This document shows positions 12,201-27,200 of a DNA stretch of 64,000 bases, in pieces; within the stretch, counting starts at the first letter, position 1, and every line of letters starts with the position of its first letter. A model generated the notes under the pieces. It did not search any database, was not told the DNA's origin, and saw only the letters and a list, made by a program, of their open reading frames with translations. Made by a program: the position numbers and the translations under genes. Origin of the DNA: Pycnopodia helianthoides (taxonomy: Eukaryota; Echinodermata; Asteroidea; Forcipulatida; Asteriidae); NCBI GenBank assembly GCA_032158295.1, contig CM063252.1, forward strand, positions 19,550,036 through 19,614,035. Reading direction: 5' to 3'.

Positions 12201-15200
12201 AATTCTCTGCTTAAAGGCCCTGTACACTATTGGTAAGATCGAAAAACACAATGTTCAGAGATTCACACATAACTTACATGATTTAAAGTAAGTAATGGTA
12301 GAAAGGGTTCCTTCAAATATTTCTGCCTAAAATGCTATTGTTTCTGAGAAACGAGTAAAACAATAGTAATTATCGCGCGCGATCATTTGAAAAAACAGAA
12401 AACAGAAACATAAGATCTCTTTTCACTATTTTCTCGTGACCTCGATGACCAATTGAGCTCAAACTTTCACAGGTTAGTTTGTTCATGCATATGTTTAATC
12501 ACACAAAATGTGGACACTGATTTTGAGCTGTTACCAAAAGTGTACAATACCTTTAAGCAGCTCTATGAAATTGGGCCCTGGTATGGAGTCATGTTTACAC
12601 AGGGAGTAAATCGTTGCCAAGAGTTCTTGATGTGATCTTTATTTTTTGTACAATTCCCTTTCCCCAGTGGTACAGTTTACTCCTGTGGTCAGAATAGCCA
12701 CCATCAGCTAGGACACTCCTCACTGGGTGTTAAGGCTCTCACACCCAAACTCATCTCCAGTAAACAGCTCAAGAATAAGAGCATTGTAGGTGTGGCTGCA
12801 GGACGGTTCCATTCAGTCATGCACACTAAGGATGCTCTGTTTACCTTTGGGTTGAATGCTGGACAACTTGGTAAGGAAAAATTACAATCAGTATAATTTA
12901 AAAAAAAAATTTATGTTAGTTTTATTAAGCCAACTTCAAATTATGTTTTATAATTCTACTTTGTATACCTGCCTGTCATACTACCTTACCCCTGCCAACC
13001 ACACCTTGACCCAATTTTATGGCTCTGCTTACTGTAAGTGAAAAATCTGTGCATATAGTTGCATATATATATATGCTTAGCGTAAGTGTATTTCAAAGGT
13101 TAGCATGGACTGTTTGCTTATGGTTTTTGTACTTCATGTACTAAGTATTCTTGGCTTACAAATTCAGTGCTAACCTTGTAAGCGGAAAATAGTGCCAAAT
13201 TCTGTGGTAAGCAGAGCTGCAAAGTTTGGCTTTGGTGTTCTATTGACCCCTTGCACCAATGCTAGCTTACCATTTTGGGAGTCAAATTGCACATTGAAAT
13301 ATGGTAAGCTTGTAAATGCTGCAAGGCCTAAAATCTAAACTAACTAATCATGTATTGTTTCAAGTGCACCACATTCAATTATCTCAGCACACTTTACACT
13401 TAAAAAGTGCAACTTTTTAACAGTACCAGTAAAAAATTGAAATATGCACTACACTGTATAGCACATTGGGGACATAGATTCCCAAAATGGTGCAACCAAA
13501 TTATTGTCAGATGAATAGGGTCAATGCATATCGTCGGCTCAGTACTATAAGGTCCTTAACAAACGTGATGGACAAAAGGTCGTTAACAAAACAAATTTTA
13601 AAGCCTATAAAACAAAATAATAAAATACAACTATCAGAAATTAATATTTCCTTAGGAAACATTAATTTCTGATAGTTGTATTTTATTATTTTGTTTTATA
13701 GGCTTTAAAAATTTTTTTTTAACGACCTTTTGTCCATCACGTTTGTTAAGGACCTTATAGTTCTCACGCGACGATATATTCCTCCTTCAACTGTGGACGA
13801 CCACCAGACCAATACATACCTCATTTTACAATTCTGCACAGCTTCACTTCAGCTTCTCTTTGACCCCTGCCAAACCCTTTCCGAAACAATCCCATTTTAC
13901 CCCAGCCTTTGCCATCATTCTCTGCTGAAGTGCCTTATTAAACCTAGTCTTACCCAGTTTTATAGACCCCTTGAGTAGGCCTCCATCATTGAGGTAAAAC
14001 AATGTAAATCTGGACATGTGTAAACACCATGCACAAATCTCACTCAACGATAGGTCTTCCTTTGACCTCCGTAATTGCCACTGTTTGAGCTTGTGACATC
14101 ATATGCAAAGCAGTTTGGTCCACTTACCTTGCGCCACTGAGGCTCCAATCTACCCTGTTTCAACAAGTCCAATTCAGCCCTTCATTGCCTCATCACACCC
14201 ACCCACACCCAGCACACTCATCCCAATCCCATTCACACCAAACCTGCCACATGTTTCTGTACCCTACTAAACCCAACTCCAACCCAGACCCATCTTCCCT
14301 AACCTGCTCCATTCCATCTAACCTTTGAACTCCTGCCTGCTTGATAATCTCCTTTGATCAACAAATACTTGAGTCTTAGTCCCTGACTCTCTTTCATTCT
14401 ATCTCATACAGGGCATGTCAAAGGAGAGAAATACATTGTCTCCCCACGTCATGTAACCACCCTGCATCATGACAAAGTGCACCTAACCCACGTGACAACA
14501 AGTGACGCTGCAACAGTGTGTGCAACATTAGCAGGGGACATCTATGTACTGAACGAGTATCAATGTCGTAAAGTTGCATCCAAGTAAGATAGTTGTGTTT
14601 CATTCTCATTTTATAACCAATTGGCACTGGTAACTTTTACCGTACCAGCCACGGTATTATTTTTTGTGAAAAATCAACAACATATTGGAGGTGAATATTA
14701 TTGTCAAAGTGAAACCATGACTAAACGTAGTAAAGAAACCGAACAGGGTTTTCTTTGGCACTGGGATTTACAGTTCTCCTTTGAGAAAACTTGCACCGAG
14801 GCCCTCTTTGTTTGGTGTGACTTGGCTTTCACCAAGGCCGTACTTAGGCCGTACAGTCTTTGCAGCCTTGTATGTGAGATCAAGGAACAAAGGTCTGGAA
14901 TAAGAGATCACACAAATATTCCTTGTAAAGAGTGAATTCATTCAATTATTCCAGCACCTTTTGTCCCCGTTTGTCCCAGCCATCAAGATGAGGAACCCTG
15001 AGTGTCACTACACACAACTTTCTGAGGAAGTCAAAACACCACCCGCTGTTGAGTTCGCCACACACAGAACCTTATGAAGGGGTTGACCAATTTCTCCAAG
15101 TGTGTGTGGTGTGTGTCTATGCATAATAACATGTCCTCAGGGGTCAATGGTTAAAGAGCATCTCACAAATTAAAATCCCAATACTTCCAAAATAAGCTAA

Positions 15201-18200
15201 TGATTACCTTATATGATGCAGTGTGTGTGCATTAATTTTGTTTTTCATTAGGAGTTTGGCAACAAACATCTGCATGACCCTGTTATTATGGAATAAGTCT
15301 CTGGTCTCCATTGTTGATGCGCTCAATTACAGACCCCTTGCCATTGCCTAGGGCCCCCAGGGAGAACAGTTCTTTGATAACTGATGGGCTACCCTGGTTA
15401 AACAAGACAAAATGAAATGAAATTAAATAAATTGCTGAGGTCAAACAATGGAAATGCGCACATGTACTTGTAGTGACATTCAGACTGAGGCCTTATAACA
15501 AACGGGACTGATTTGACACACGTTTGTCAGGACAAAGAGTTGAACAAAGGAGGGTCCACGATTGGAGGTCATTACTTACTTGCATGTATTTGCACCATGC
15601 ACAACTCTCAGCCATCGGTATATCTTCCTTAGACCTAAGTGAGAGTGCTGTTTGAGCTTGTGATGAAATTGGCATAAAACACAATATGTTTTGTCAGGTA
15701 ACTTTAAGGATTGAATGTGTATTTTTTGATTTTCAGACAGCTGAATTTGATGAAGGTTGTTGCCAGTGGGGGCTCATTGGACTCTGATCTTGGTGAAGGG
15801 TCAATAGAGAAACACGGAGGGACTGAGCTGATCTTACTGGTCCTCAATCAAAGTGGATGGGTAAGCACATTGAGTTTCAAAATTATAATTTGTTTAAATA
15901 TTTTTTATTATGAAATATCGCCTAACTCACAAGGCCGAATGGCCGCTTCAAGGTGAGGGCTACATTTAACTAATTTGGGCTGTTGACCCAAGTCAACTGA
16001 CACCAGGGGCACGTTGCCACCTTCTCCTGGGGCTGAAACAGGGTTACCCCCTTCACAGTAAGGATGTAGGCATGGGTATCATCCACTAGGAGCCTGGCTG
16101 GTAGAGCAGAATGCACTACCTTCCCAACTTTTTACGAAGCAATTATGGTTAAGTGCCTTGCTTAAGGGCACAAGTGTCATGACCGGGATTTTCAAACCCA
16201 CACTGTGCTGCTAACAACACCAGAGCTTGGGTCCGGCTTGATTGTCATGTGATGAGGCCCTTAACAACACCCATAAGCCATTTCAAGATATGGTGGACAC
16301 AATACTATGATACTATTAGGTTTGGGTAAATTTGTCTCCATACACCTAAACCAAACAGTGCACTCCTATATTGTCCACCATATCTCAAAAAGGGCTAATA
16401 GCAACAGCTGCAGCCACCAATTCTGTGACAAGGTCATAGAATCCAGAGACTGCTAAGAGGGTCATTATAGTGCTCGCTATGTGAACCATAAACACCGGGG
16501 TTAAACCGCTATACTCTTCAACGATAAGTGTTCTGGGTTCTTTTACGAGCATTACCGATCTAAGTACATGGGACCTACGGCTTAATGTCCCATCTGAGGG
16601 ACAAAGCATTTATGGTAAATTTTCTTGCTCAAGGACATAAGTGCCACATCTGGGACTTGAACCCACACCCTGCTGATCAAAAACATTAGAGCTTGAATCC
16701 GGTGCTTTTAACCAGCCACAATGCACCACGCTCATATAGATAAGGCCTTGTACTCGACAAGATTTTCCTAACTCTTCTCAGTGGACATGCCTGCGAGGCT
16801 CTCCTTTGGCTTTCCCATTCGTTCCCTCATATATCTTAGAACTTGATCTTTTCAACTGGCATAAAAACCTTGACTTGGTTGAAGCCGTTTGCTAATGTAA
16901 CTCTTCATTCATGCTTGACCCTCCCATGGTAGGTTCACAGTTGGCGATCCAGCAGCCGTACCCTCAAGCGTTGTATGTGGAACCGTAAACGTCAAGTCTT
17001 CATGTCCGACATTGCACTGAGCAGTCAAGGAGTTCTCCTCTGCACAGAGGATGGGGAAGCTTTCTCTGGGAGGTTCCTCTTAAGAAAGAAACAAACATCT
17101 CTAAGCAATACCAAAGGTTGGTTTTGTTTCTTCGTGAAAACTTGCACCTTTTGTTGTAAATCGGATGGATTCACAACTGTTTTATTGTCTCAGATGACAT
17201 GATGATTATGGTAGCAATAATAATGATTATAAAAATAAAGCATTTAAAGACACTCTGCTTAGAAAACTAAATCACAGCTCTAACAATAATCAACAACTAT
17301 TGAAAATAAATAAATTAATTGATAGCCACAAATACTGCAATAAATTGATTATTGTTGAAGCAGATATATTTTGATCATTTTCTTGAAATGGTCCGTTGAC
17401 TTGCCTTTTTAGAAGAAAACAAAATGGTAGACTGTTCCACTCCCTTGCTGCAGTGAATACAAAGGTTCTGTCATCATAATTTGTTGTGGGTGCAGGGGGG
17501 AAATCAGACAAAAGGGTTAGAGCTAGACCAGAAGTTTGGTCTGGAGGAAATGTAATGCAGAACACAGGATTGCAAATAATCAGGTGACTGGTTGTGGAAT
17601 AATAACCTGTATACCAAAAGCATTGTTGTAGTAGAGACAGAGACCAATACCGAGAGACATTAATACTTTTTTGATGATTTCTTATTCGTTTGGGTTCTTT
17701 TTTTCTATTTTTGTATGTTTGCACTCGACTCAAGACCCTGAGACCTTTGCTCCGAGACCGAGACCGAGTATTCAAAATTGAGACCTCAACAAATTGGGTC
17801 TCGATACAGAGACCGGTCTCTAGACCTACAACACTGACCAAAAGTCTCCAATGGGAAGTGTATATGAAACAACCAATTGGTCCAAAACAGTAATCATATG
17901 TATTATGCACAATTTATGTTACAGAAACAACTCAGCACGCCTTAATCCCCCAGCACCCCGCCTCTCCCCCGCCCATGGGGGAGATAACATCACCCTTCAA
18001 GGATTGGTCTGAAACTCCAGAAGAGAAGGAGCGTGTTAGTCTTAACAGACTCCCTGTTATACACAGAGCGACAAGAGTAGCATGTGAACCTAATGGGTTG
18101 AATTTTGGGGTCATCCAAGCTGACCCGAAAGCCAGGTAAGAATTTCAAGTCCAAATTTGCTCGCATAATGAATTCTATCTACCTTCTGAAAACCCTTAAC

Positions 18201-21200
18201 TAGGATTGGGACATTTAACCCGTTAACCGTTTAACCGTAAAATAACACTCTGACACTGATGTACAGGTATTAAATACATCAATTAATTTGAATAATATTT
18301 GGGTGTTAAAAAAAAACGATGAAGAAGTCCATAATGATGATGTATTGACCCCTTGCATTAATGGCACATGCAACCACTGTCTGCCATGCTCACCATTAGT
18401 GTCAAATTGCATGTAAAAACTATGGTAAGCATATAAAACGCCATGCCGCCTAAAATAAGCACTACACTGTACAACACACAGTGACATTGACTCCCAAAAT
18501 GGCACAACCAAGATTATTTATATTGTAATGTAAATCTGGTATGTTATTCATCTTGCAGTAATTACGTTGCAATGTTGAGATACATCTATGAGTTAACTAA
18601 TCGTTGGCATAACATCTTTGTCTCCTCACTCACATTTTGTTAAAACTGAATATATCAGTTCGTAGATGAGTTGGCAGACATTTGTACAAGTATGGCATAA
18701 CTGAATAGCCACTTTCAATCCACATGTCCTTCCAAAGGGGAGTTATCTTCTTGCATGAATCACTTGTACATTAAAACCATCCAGCTCTTGATGACATTTT
18801 CAAGTGAGGTGACCAACGTTTCCTTACCATTCAACTATCACGCAACTGTGCACAGAACTAACGGTGTACATTTGTGTACTGTGTTGATATATTTGCCTTT
18901 GCCACATGATATCATATTGCAGGCTGACATAGTTTACCTATCATTTAAAAACACAGTGGATTGTATTGAATGGTCAGACAGTAAATTACCTGAAGTGTAA
19001 TCTCTTATACAGTACATATCTGATTGTGTTGTAGTTTAACTGAGGTACCCATGGTAGGGCCATCCGTGATAGTAAAGCATATGTCCCAGCTATTGGCAGA
19101 AGGAGATCCGACTGATCCTACACATGATATCATCATTAAGGTTAGTAGATAAATTTAGGGACTTGGTGTGGCGAGTCGTGGCCGAGCAGATAAGAGCACC
19201 GGATTCAAGCTCTGATGTTTCTGTTCAGCAGAGTGTGGGCTCGAGTCCCAGTCGCGACACTTGTGTCCTTAAGCAAGACACTTAACCATTATTGCTTCGT
19301 CCTTCGGATGGGACGTAAAGTCGTTGGTCCCGTGTGTTGTGTAATGCACGTAAAAGAACCCAGTGCACTTATCGAAAAGAGAAGGTGTTCCTGGTTTGAT
19401 TGGCAGCATATTGCGCCACATCACCTTGTAAACCATTACATTGTGCTATGTAAAGGAATAGGTCTCAAACTTCAAAAAGTAGGTCCACATATATACTTTG
19501 CAGAAATACTGACTGTTGAAGCGCCTTGAGCGTCACTGAGTGACGGATATGAGCGCTATATAAGAAGCCATTATTATATTATTATTATTATTTTTTTTTC
19601 AGTGACTAGCCAGTAGCACCAATGAGCTTGCTGTTTCACAAGTCCACATGCTGTTTCACTTATCTATATTTCATATTAAATAGGGATGCATTTCAACACT
19701 GACTAGCCAGATGGACCAGTTGGAGAGAATTGTAACTGGTCTTCAGGAGTTGAAGCTTTAGCTTTTACCTTCCCATTTGGGAAGATGAAAGTAATGCAAA
19801 ACCAAAAGGTTGTTTTAATTAGTTTTTTAAAAACCGAATGAATGGGAAGGATTTGGGCTGAAAAACTTTTATTTTGAATTGCAATATTATTTGTAAAATG
19901 TTAAAAGTGTATGTATTAAGTATGATGTAATTTCTTCTTGTAGCCCCTTACCAAGAATGACTTTTAGCCTTGGCAAAGTTGCATAAAAGGGGGAAAAAAG
20001 TATTTAGTTGTGAAAACACAAGCTAATAGATCTTTTTTTGGTTTGTTTCAAAATTAATCGTAATTTTTAACAGTTGTTTCTTTATTTGTCTTTGGTATCG
20101 CAGGTTGGTCACAAGACAATAGCAGCTCACAAGTATATCCTAGCGCTACGCAGTGATTACTTCCGCCGCCTCTTCCTTCAAACACCACCACCACACTGAA
20201 CAACACCATCGCAGTCACCCCTGAAGAAGTACACAACGTCTCGGACAAAACTGACTTGCAGACACTGAATCATCTCCTCCAATACATCTACACAGACTCG
20301 TGTGACGTGTTCAACCCCGGCTATCATCATCACGCACCAGGGGCGTCACTAACCTCTTCAGATTTTGACATCAGTGATGACTTTGGGAACTTGACTCTGA
20401 ATGACCACAACAGGAACCGGTCTGCGTACGGAGTTTACAGAGAAGAGAGGCAGAAAAGCGGCAGGAAGGACGGACGGAAGGAAGGGGGCAAGAAAATGAA
20501 GAAAGGAGGAGGGAAGAAGTCTGATGAGATGGATGCCATGATTCCAGTCAGGAATCTGATTGATGTAGCCAAGAAGTTTGGAGTTGGATCCCTTGTAAAA
20601 AGGTAATAGAAATAATGACTTCATTTATTTCCTAAGCAGGAACTTGGAAAGCGCTGTTTAACCACTTAACGCCAGAGATGTGTTTTTTTTTAATAGAGGC
20701 AGTGGATACTTTGGTAATTACTCAAGAAGTACGTTGCCATAAAAACTTAACTTGGTAAAGAGCACTGAAGACTGCTGATAATAAAAAAACACTGTGACAA
20801 ACAACTCCCTCTTAAGTAATGTAGTATTTGAGAAAGAGGTAATTTGTCACTAAAATATTTGAATCTGAGAAAGGCTTCAGGCATGAAACCTTTCTCAAGC
20901 ATTTGAAAGCACACAATGCTATGCAACAATGGTGTTTTTCTTTCATTATTTTCTTGCAACTTAGATGACCAATTGAGTCCAAATTTCCACAGGTTTGTTA
21001 TTCTATTTTTATGTTGGGATACACCAAGTGAGGATACCAGTCTTTGACAATTACCAAAAGTATATCCTGCCTTTAATGTATAAAATTCTCAAGGACACAT
21101 TAGCGTTCTCCCTTAACAGCGGTCCGCTGGCAAAAGTCAAAATTCTCTCCAAGTGGTCCAGCTGGCTAGCTCAGTATTGGAAAGCATCCCTATTTCCTAT

Positions 21201-24200
21201 CAAATATGGACTAGAGAAAAAACTGGGGGACCAGTGAAATGACAAGCTAACTGGTCCTGCTGGCTAGTCACTGAAAAATCGAAGGGCAAACCCTGCACAT
21301 AAGTGGATGCCTGATAAAGATATATTAAGTGCCCTTTGGTTTGGGGCGGTTACCACTCCTATACAACTACATCTCCCATACACCTAGTGACTCACCCTCC
21401 CCTTGCCTGCACGCCAGTCATAATACACTGCAAAACTTGCTATTCTTTAATTTTTCTTCCATTCATGCCGAGTGTATTCAATGTCTAGATCTTTTAATAT
21501 TTTATAACTAGTTGGTACACTCATTCTTGCATACTATCGTTTAGTGAAATCTTTATTCCACTGTGACCGGTGGTGTCTTAAACGTTCACTGTATACCGTG
21601 AGGTATGCGTAGGGCAGTTAGACTATAGGTCTTTCTTTATACAACAGATGTGATCACATGCCTAGATTGTTCCGTGTGGGACAAATTCAACAGTGGTGAA
21701 CAAGTAGACCCGCTCGGAAAGTTTACTGTTTAGTGTGACACCATGCATGCACACATGGTGTCACGCTTCATTGGAGCGGTACAGACAGAAACAACATGCT
21801 TAGGAATAAAATGCTCAGGAACAGACAAAATCACATTTGAACTGGTTAGCCTGCAAAGTAATTTTTCTATTTTTTAGACTGAAACTTGAACTTATTTTAA
21901 TAGATGTTAATTTTGTTTTATAATTTGTTTTTAACCCTTACACCGATGTGTTTTAAGCACTGTATACTCAGTACTTTCCCAAGCTCCACTGGCAAATCAC
22001 TCGGGTGGGATTCGAACCCACGACCTTTGCATCTCTAGAGCAGATGTCTTACCACTAGACCACCGAGCTAGCCCAATGGCTAGAGGTAGTTCGAATCCTT
22101 CGCTGTGGGTACTGCAACGATTTAATAGATGTTAATTTTTGCATCAGGGATAATGCATCATAATTGCATCATATTTTGTGTAACTTTCTGTGAAGGTTGG
22201 ATCAGGTCAAATACAGAGATGGCCGCCTGCAGAATTTCCGACCAAGCTCAAAGAGGCTTGGTTTCAAACGACAGCAACTCTCCCAGCTGGTTGATGTGGT
22301 GCTCTGCTCTGAAGAAGGAGTCCTATTCCCATGTCATAAGTGTATACTTGTTGCCAGGCTTGAGTATTTCCAAGGCATGTTAGGATCAGGCTGGATTGAG
22401 GTGAGACATTTGTGACCCGCTCTGCAAAAAAGGCCCTTAAGTCGCAAAAAATTATTTTTGAGTTAGATACATGGCTGGAAAGGGCCTTTTCTCAGCTTTA
22501 ATTTGGTGTATGTTAGAAGTCTGTAGCATTTTGCAATCCAGAGTTATACCATAATTTACATAAACATTCTTGCCATTTTGGTCAAAATAGGTTGAGGAGA
22601 AACAGCCTTGTAGACTTTACACTGTATTTTAAATTATTTTAGTACAAAGTTCTTATGAAAGACTCTAACAACGAGCACATTCCCATTATACTATTCGTCT
22701 GAAATTTTCACCAATTGTTAAATATGACTTATTAAGTTCAAAATATTTTTAATTTTATTTAATGCTTTATATCGCACTTTTTAAAAAACTAATTTGCATA
22801 TTGTGCTTTTTCGCAATCTTTTTCATATCTTTAAAATGGCAAACACACACTTAGTCATTATTACGACGATTTTATAGCAGTTTGATTTAGTTTTAGTACT
22901 TTTTAAGGTAATCCTAATGCCAACTGGACTTTTTAGGAAACCAAATGAATTTAAACAGAATATTTTGGGGTGAAAACAAGAGCTTTTTGGCCAAAAAAAA
23001 AATTTTCCCATTTTTTGGTATTTTTTTAAGCAACAGCTTAGGCTGATTCATTAAACCCTTCAGCCAGCTTGTATTTTCACGGTTAAAACTATTTTGGGGT
23101 AAAAATGTAACATTTTGGTAAAAAAAGATACTTTAGTTTAAAACCGGAGTATTTCCATTATAATCTATCACAGTCAAGGTAGTTTGCCTTATTGAAATCT
23201 GAAGTTGATTAATCTACTTTGAAATAATCTTTGGGCTAAAAACTTGCCCAAATAAATAGAACAAACAAATAAAGTAAACACAAGGAATCAAAGAGGGGAA
23301 TTTTTTATTCGCACTGGAATACACTCGCCTTTCCGCGGTGTTCGTCGGCCAGAAGAGATCCGTTGGCATCGATGGCGATGTGGAATCAGATTCCGAATCG
23401 GTTTCTGAGTCCACATCGTCATTTTCACATCGGAAGTAAACGAAGTAATCTTCCACGAAGCCAACCATGTCTCTCTCCTCCCTGACAAGATTGGCATCAC
23501 GGAGATCATTCAAAGCTTCAGCCAGACACTGATCCTTCGAACCCATACAAAATATAATAGCAGTTGGCTAATAAAGTTAATTTATTTGGTTAAAAGTGGT
23601 AAATAATTCTCAATTTTTTTCGCTCAGAGCAGTACAGGTCAGTTGAGTCATGGAGGTAAAACACAGTTGACTGCAACCTCGTCCCCATGGTTTACTTTAT
23701 TTCCAACCATGTTTACAACTGCTCGACACACCCTGGGGACGAGGTTGAGTTGGCTGTATTTTCGTGTGGCACGCACATAATAAACAGTCACATGACAGTC
23801 ACCTGACAGAGAATAAACAACCGATATCGTTCACAGCGCATGCGCGCACTCGACATTGCGCGCATTGACCAATGAGTGCACTACACTGTGTGCACGTGAT
23901 AGCAAAGATCCACGCCCCTAGCAACAAGCGCTCTATGTCTACGTGTAATAAAACTACCGACCCTGCTTTTAATCTTGACCTCTGACCTTTTCTATGTCTA
24001 AATTTAGAAAGACAACGCCCTCCGCTTTCAGATGATACCAAATTTATAATAGGGGGGTTTCAAATAGTGTCGTGTCAGACGTGTAAAAGACGCAACTTTT
24101 CGCTGATTCCACGGACACCGATCGTACAAACCACGAACAAATTGTACACAAAACACGGGTTTTTTCAACTTTATTGATCAAAATGAACATTCAATCTTAC

Positions 24201-27200
24201 AAATTATGAAAGAGTGGACATCAACGATGTCAAAAATGGGATAAAAAAAAATCACATCGAGTAAGAAATTTTCACCTTTTCAACATTGACGAGCCCTTTT
24301 GCGTGCTAAGAAAGCGCGACTCGGTGTCACATTTAGTCCTGTACTCTGTGAATAACTGGTTGATGCTCTGGGCCCAATTTCATAGAGCTGCTGAAGCAGA
24401 AAATATTGCCTAACAATTTTTTTCTAAGCACAAATGAGCAGGATACCAATCACAGATGGTATATGAGAAATGTTGTTTTGGATGTGAAGCATAATTTTTT
24501 GTGCTGAGCTAGTTTTTGTGCTTAAGCAGTTCTGTGAAAATGGGTCCTGGGTCTTATCATAGAGCTGCTTTAGAAAAAACTTTGCTTAGTATTCAATAAC
24601 TTTGCTTAGCAGATACACTTAACTGTATCTGAAGTTTTATAAGGAATTTTCTGTTTTAGCAGCTATGTGAAATAGAGCCAAAGGCCCAACTTTATAGAGC
24701 TGCTTTAGCAGACAATATTGCAGGTATCAGAATTGTGTAAAGCTGTTAAGCGGGAAAGCTTTCTCCTTGAATTATTTACTTAGCAAAGATAGGCGGGGTA
24801 CCAGTCACATGTATAGTCCATTTTGGGCGAGCATTTGCGCGACTATTTATAAAAGGTGCATCATGCTAAATAGTTTGGACCGGAATGCACTGTATTCAAA
24901 AGCTTTACGCCCATTCAATTGTCAGATGAATTATTTTGCAGTATCTACAATGTTTTTGCAGTGTGCTAGTCAATGTTCTGATGTCTGCTCTATAAAATAA
25001 ACCAAACTGTTTTCATTACAATTAGGATCAACACATTCAAAAATGAATTTATCATATTTATTTTTACAGGCCTCATCGAGTGACCCATTGAAGATGCCCA
25101 TTCCTGCCTCCATCCTGTCTATAATACTAGAGTACATCTACACTGACGATGCACCGTTGGTTCGATCATGTACTGATATAGAGTTACTGTGTAACACACT
25201 GACGTTGTCTGATCAGCTGCTGATTGGTCGACTCAAGGAGATATGTGAGGTGGCTCTTGTTGATCTAAGTAAGTACAGCATTGTTTATAGACCTTAGGGA
25301 GCGTCTCAAAAAGTTGGATCGGTAGGAGCGTTCTAGTTGGTTCGGACAAGTATTCCAGCGCGTGCTCATGGACTGCCGGAATGTTCCATTTGACTGTTAA
25401 AAAAACTAATGCGCATATTCATTCATGTAGGATTGCTCTTGTACTTTGGCACAATGATGGGGTCCAGCGGAACGTTCTGGTGTTCCAATGGATTGCTTTG
25501 CCATGGCCGATGGGACTGTTCTTTTGTGCCAAGAACGTACTCGACCTTTGAGACGCTCCCTTAAGCACACAACATCTTTTGTATAGGGCGCCCTCAGCTA
25601 CAGGTCAAAAGAAGGTAGCACATTGGCTGATCCTGTGTTCAGCGCATATGTAGCTGTGCATTTCCATTGGTTCATCCTGTTTTTACCTCTAAGATGACAG
25701 CGTGATGACCTCAATGCATAAGGTCCATTGTTCGGTGTAGTGCTTGTTGTGTTCTAATTGTGACACATTTGTTCCATTCAAACCAATGTGACCAGACTAT
25801 TAGGCCATGTCTGAATTAGCGACTGTGGCTTAATGGTTATGTGATCATGCGTTGGAGAATAGGATGCCCTTAGCATCACTCTTAGCAACCGCCACAGCTG
25901 CAGCCACCAATTCGGACACGGCCTGGGTCTGGAAGGGAATACTCTTCCTTTTGTATACATTGAGAAGCAATGTCATTGTGTATACGGGGAATCTGACAAA
26001 GACGACTGCAGTGTGATAAAGTGTTGATACAATAATCCAATAGTGTTAATACATTTCTAAAGGAGTTAGTTTCATTTCATGACAACCTTTTCATTTTCTT
26101 GAGTCTAAACCCCCCCCCCCCCCCGACGCCCAAATTATTTATTTAGAAATGTGTTTCTGTTCGTGAGAGTCAGACCATGTCTCTTAGATTGGGTTCACAA
26201 TTATATTTTTTCTGATATTTACTCTTGTACAGTTTCCTTGAGGAATGTGGCGGAGCTTCTTGAGTTTGCATCACTCCATCGAGCTGATCAACTCCAGAAG
26301 ACTTGTCATCAGTACATTGGTCTGAACTTGGCATGTTTACTGGAAGCAAGGGCGCTAGAGGTACTGAGCAATGATGTACTGCTGGAACTCACCAAGACTT
26401 ATAAAGAAATGGTAAGTGGCTTTAAAAAACAACAACTTTATTTCCATTTTAGAATTGAGGAGTTTGAAGAACTAAACTAAAATTATTTTTGTATATTTTA
26501 TGCACAAATGTTTAATGTGTTCCGACCCTGGCAGAGTCTCAGAAAGACTCAGCTAGGCTCAAAACACGAGGTCATTAACAAGGTCATTTTGGTTAGTAAT
26601 TAGTAATCTAATTCTATTTTTTCTTTCTGATTGTATTTTGATTCAAAATGCATTCATATTTTGAAGTGAAGTCAAAAACTTGTTCCCATTTTAGTGAAGG
26701 GTTAAAAAGTCATTGTTTAATTGTTTTAGGTTAAGTTTAAAGTTGTTTTTTTCCCCCAAAGTTAAGACAGGCATTGGTTTCTCTGCTTCTGTAATTCCCC
26801 AATCATCTAATTAGAATAGTTATTTGAATTTTAGGTTTCTAAAAAATGCTTAGTAATCACTCATTTTAGAATTGTTAAAAGAACTGTCCAAGTTTATTCA
26901 AAGTTTGTTGTCATTCTGTATCAGTTTTTTAAAATTATTTTGGCATGTAGGTTTTATGTTCTCTAGACAACTCCAGTGAACTTGCCGGGACATTGTCAGT
27001 CAGCTTTTATTACACGAAATGATTTGAAGAAATTATTTGTTGATGCCTTGATCCCAATGTATTACAGATTCCATCAATGCCTTATCGCATTATCACACCA
27101 TACCAAGACGCACCAGACATCACCAACATTCAAGAGGAACCCTCCGTAAACAACAACAGCTCCACTAATGTCAAAGGTCAAGAGGTCACAGGGAGTGACA

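Noticed and set aside
22010..22075. Possible tRNA gene with cloverleaf potential on the minus strand
   Set aside because: It recurs at 27850-27917 with the same non-tRNA flanks, and the base before the anticodon is C instead of U; it is a SINE head.
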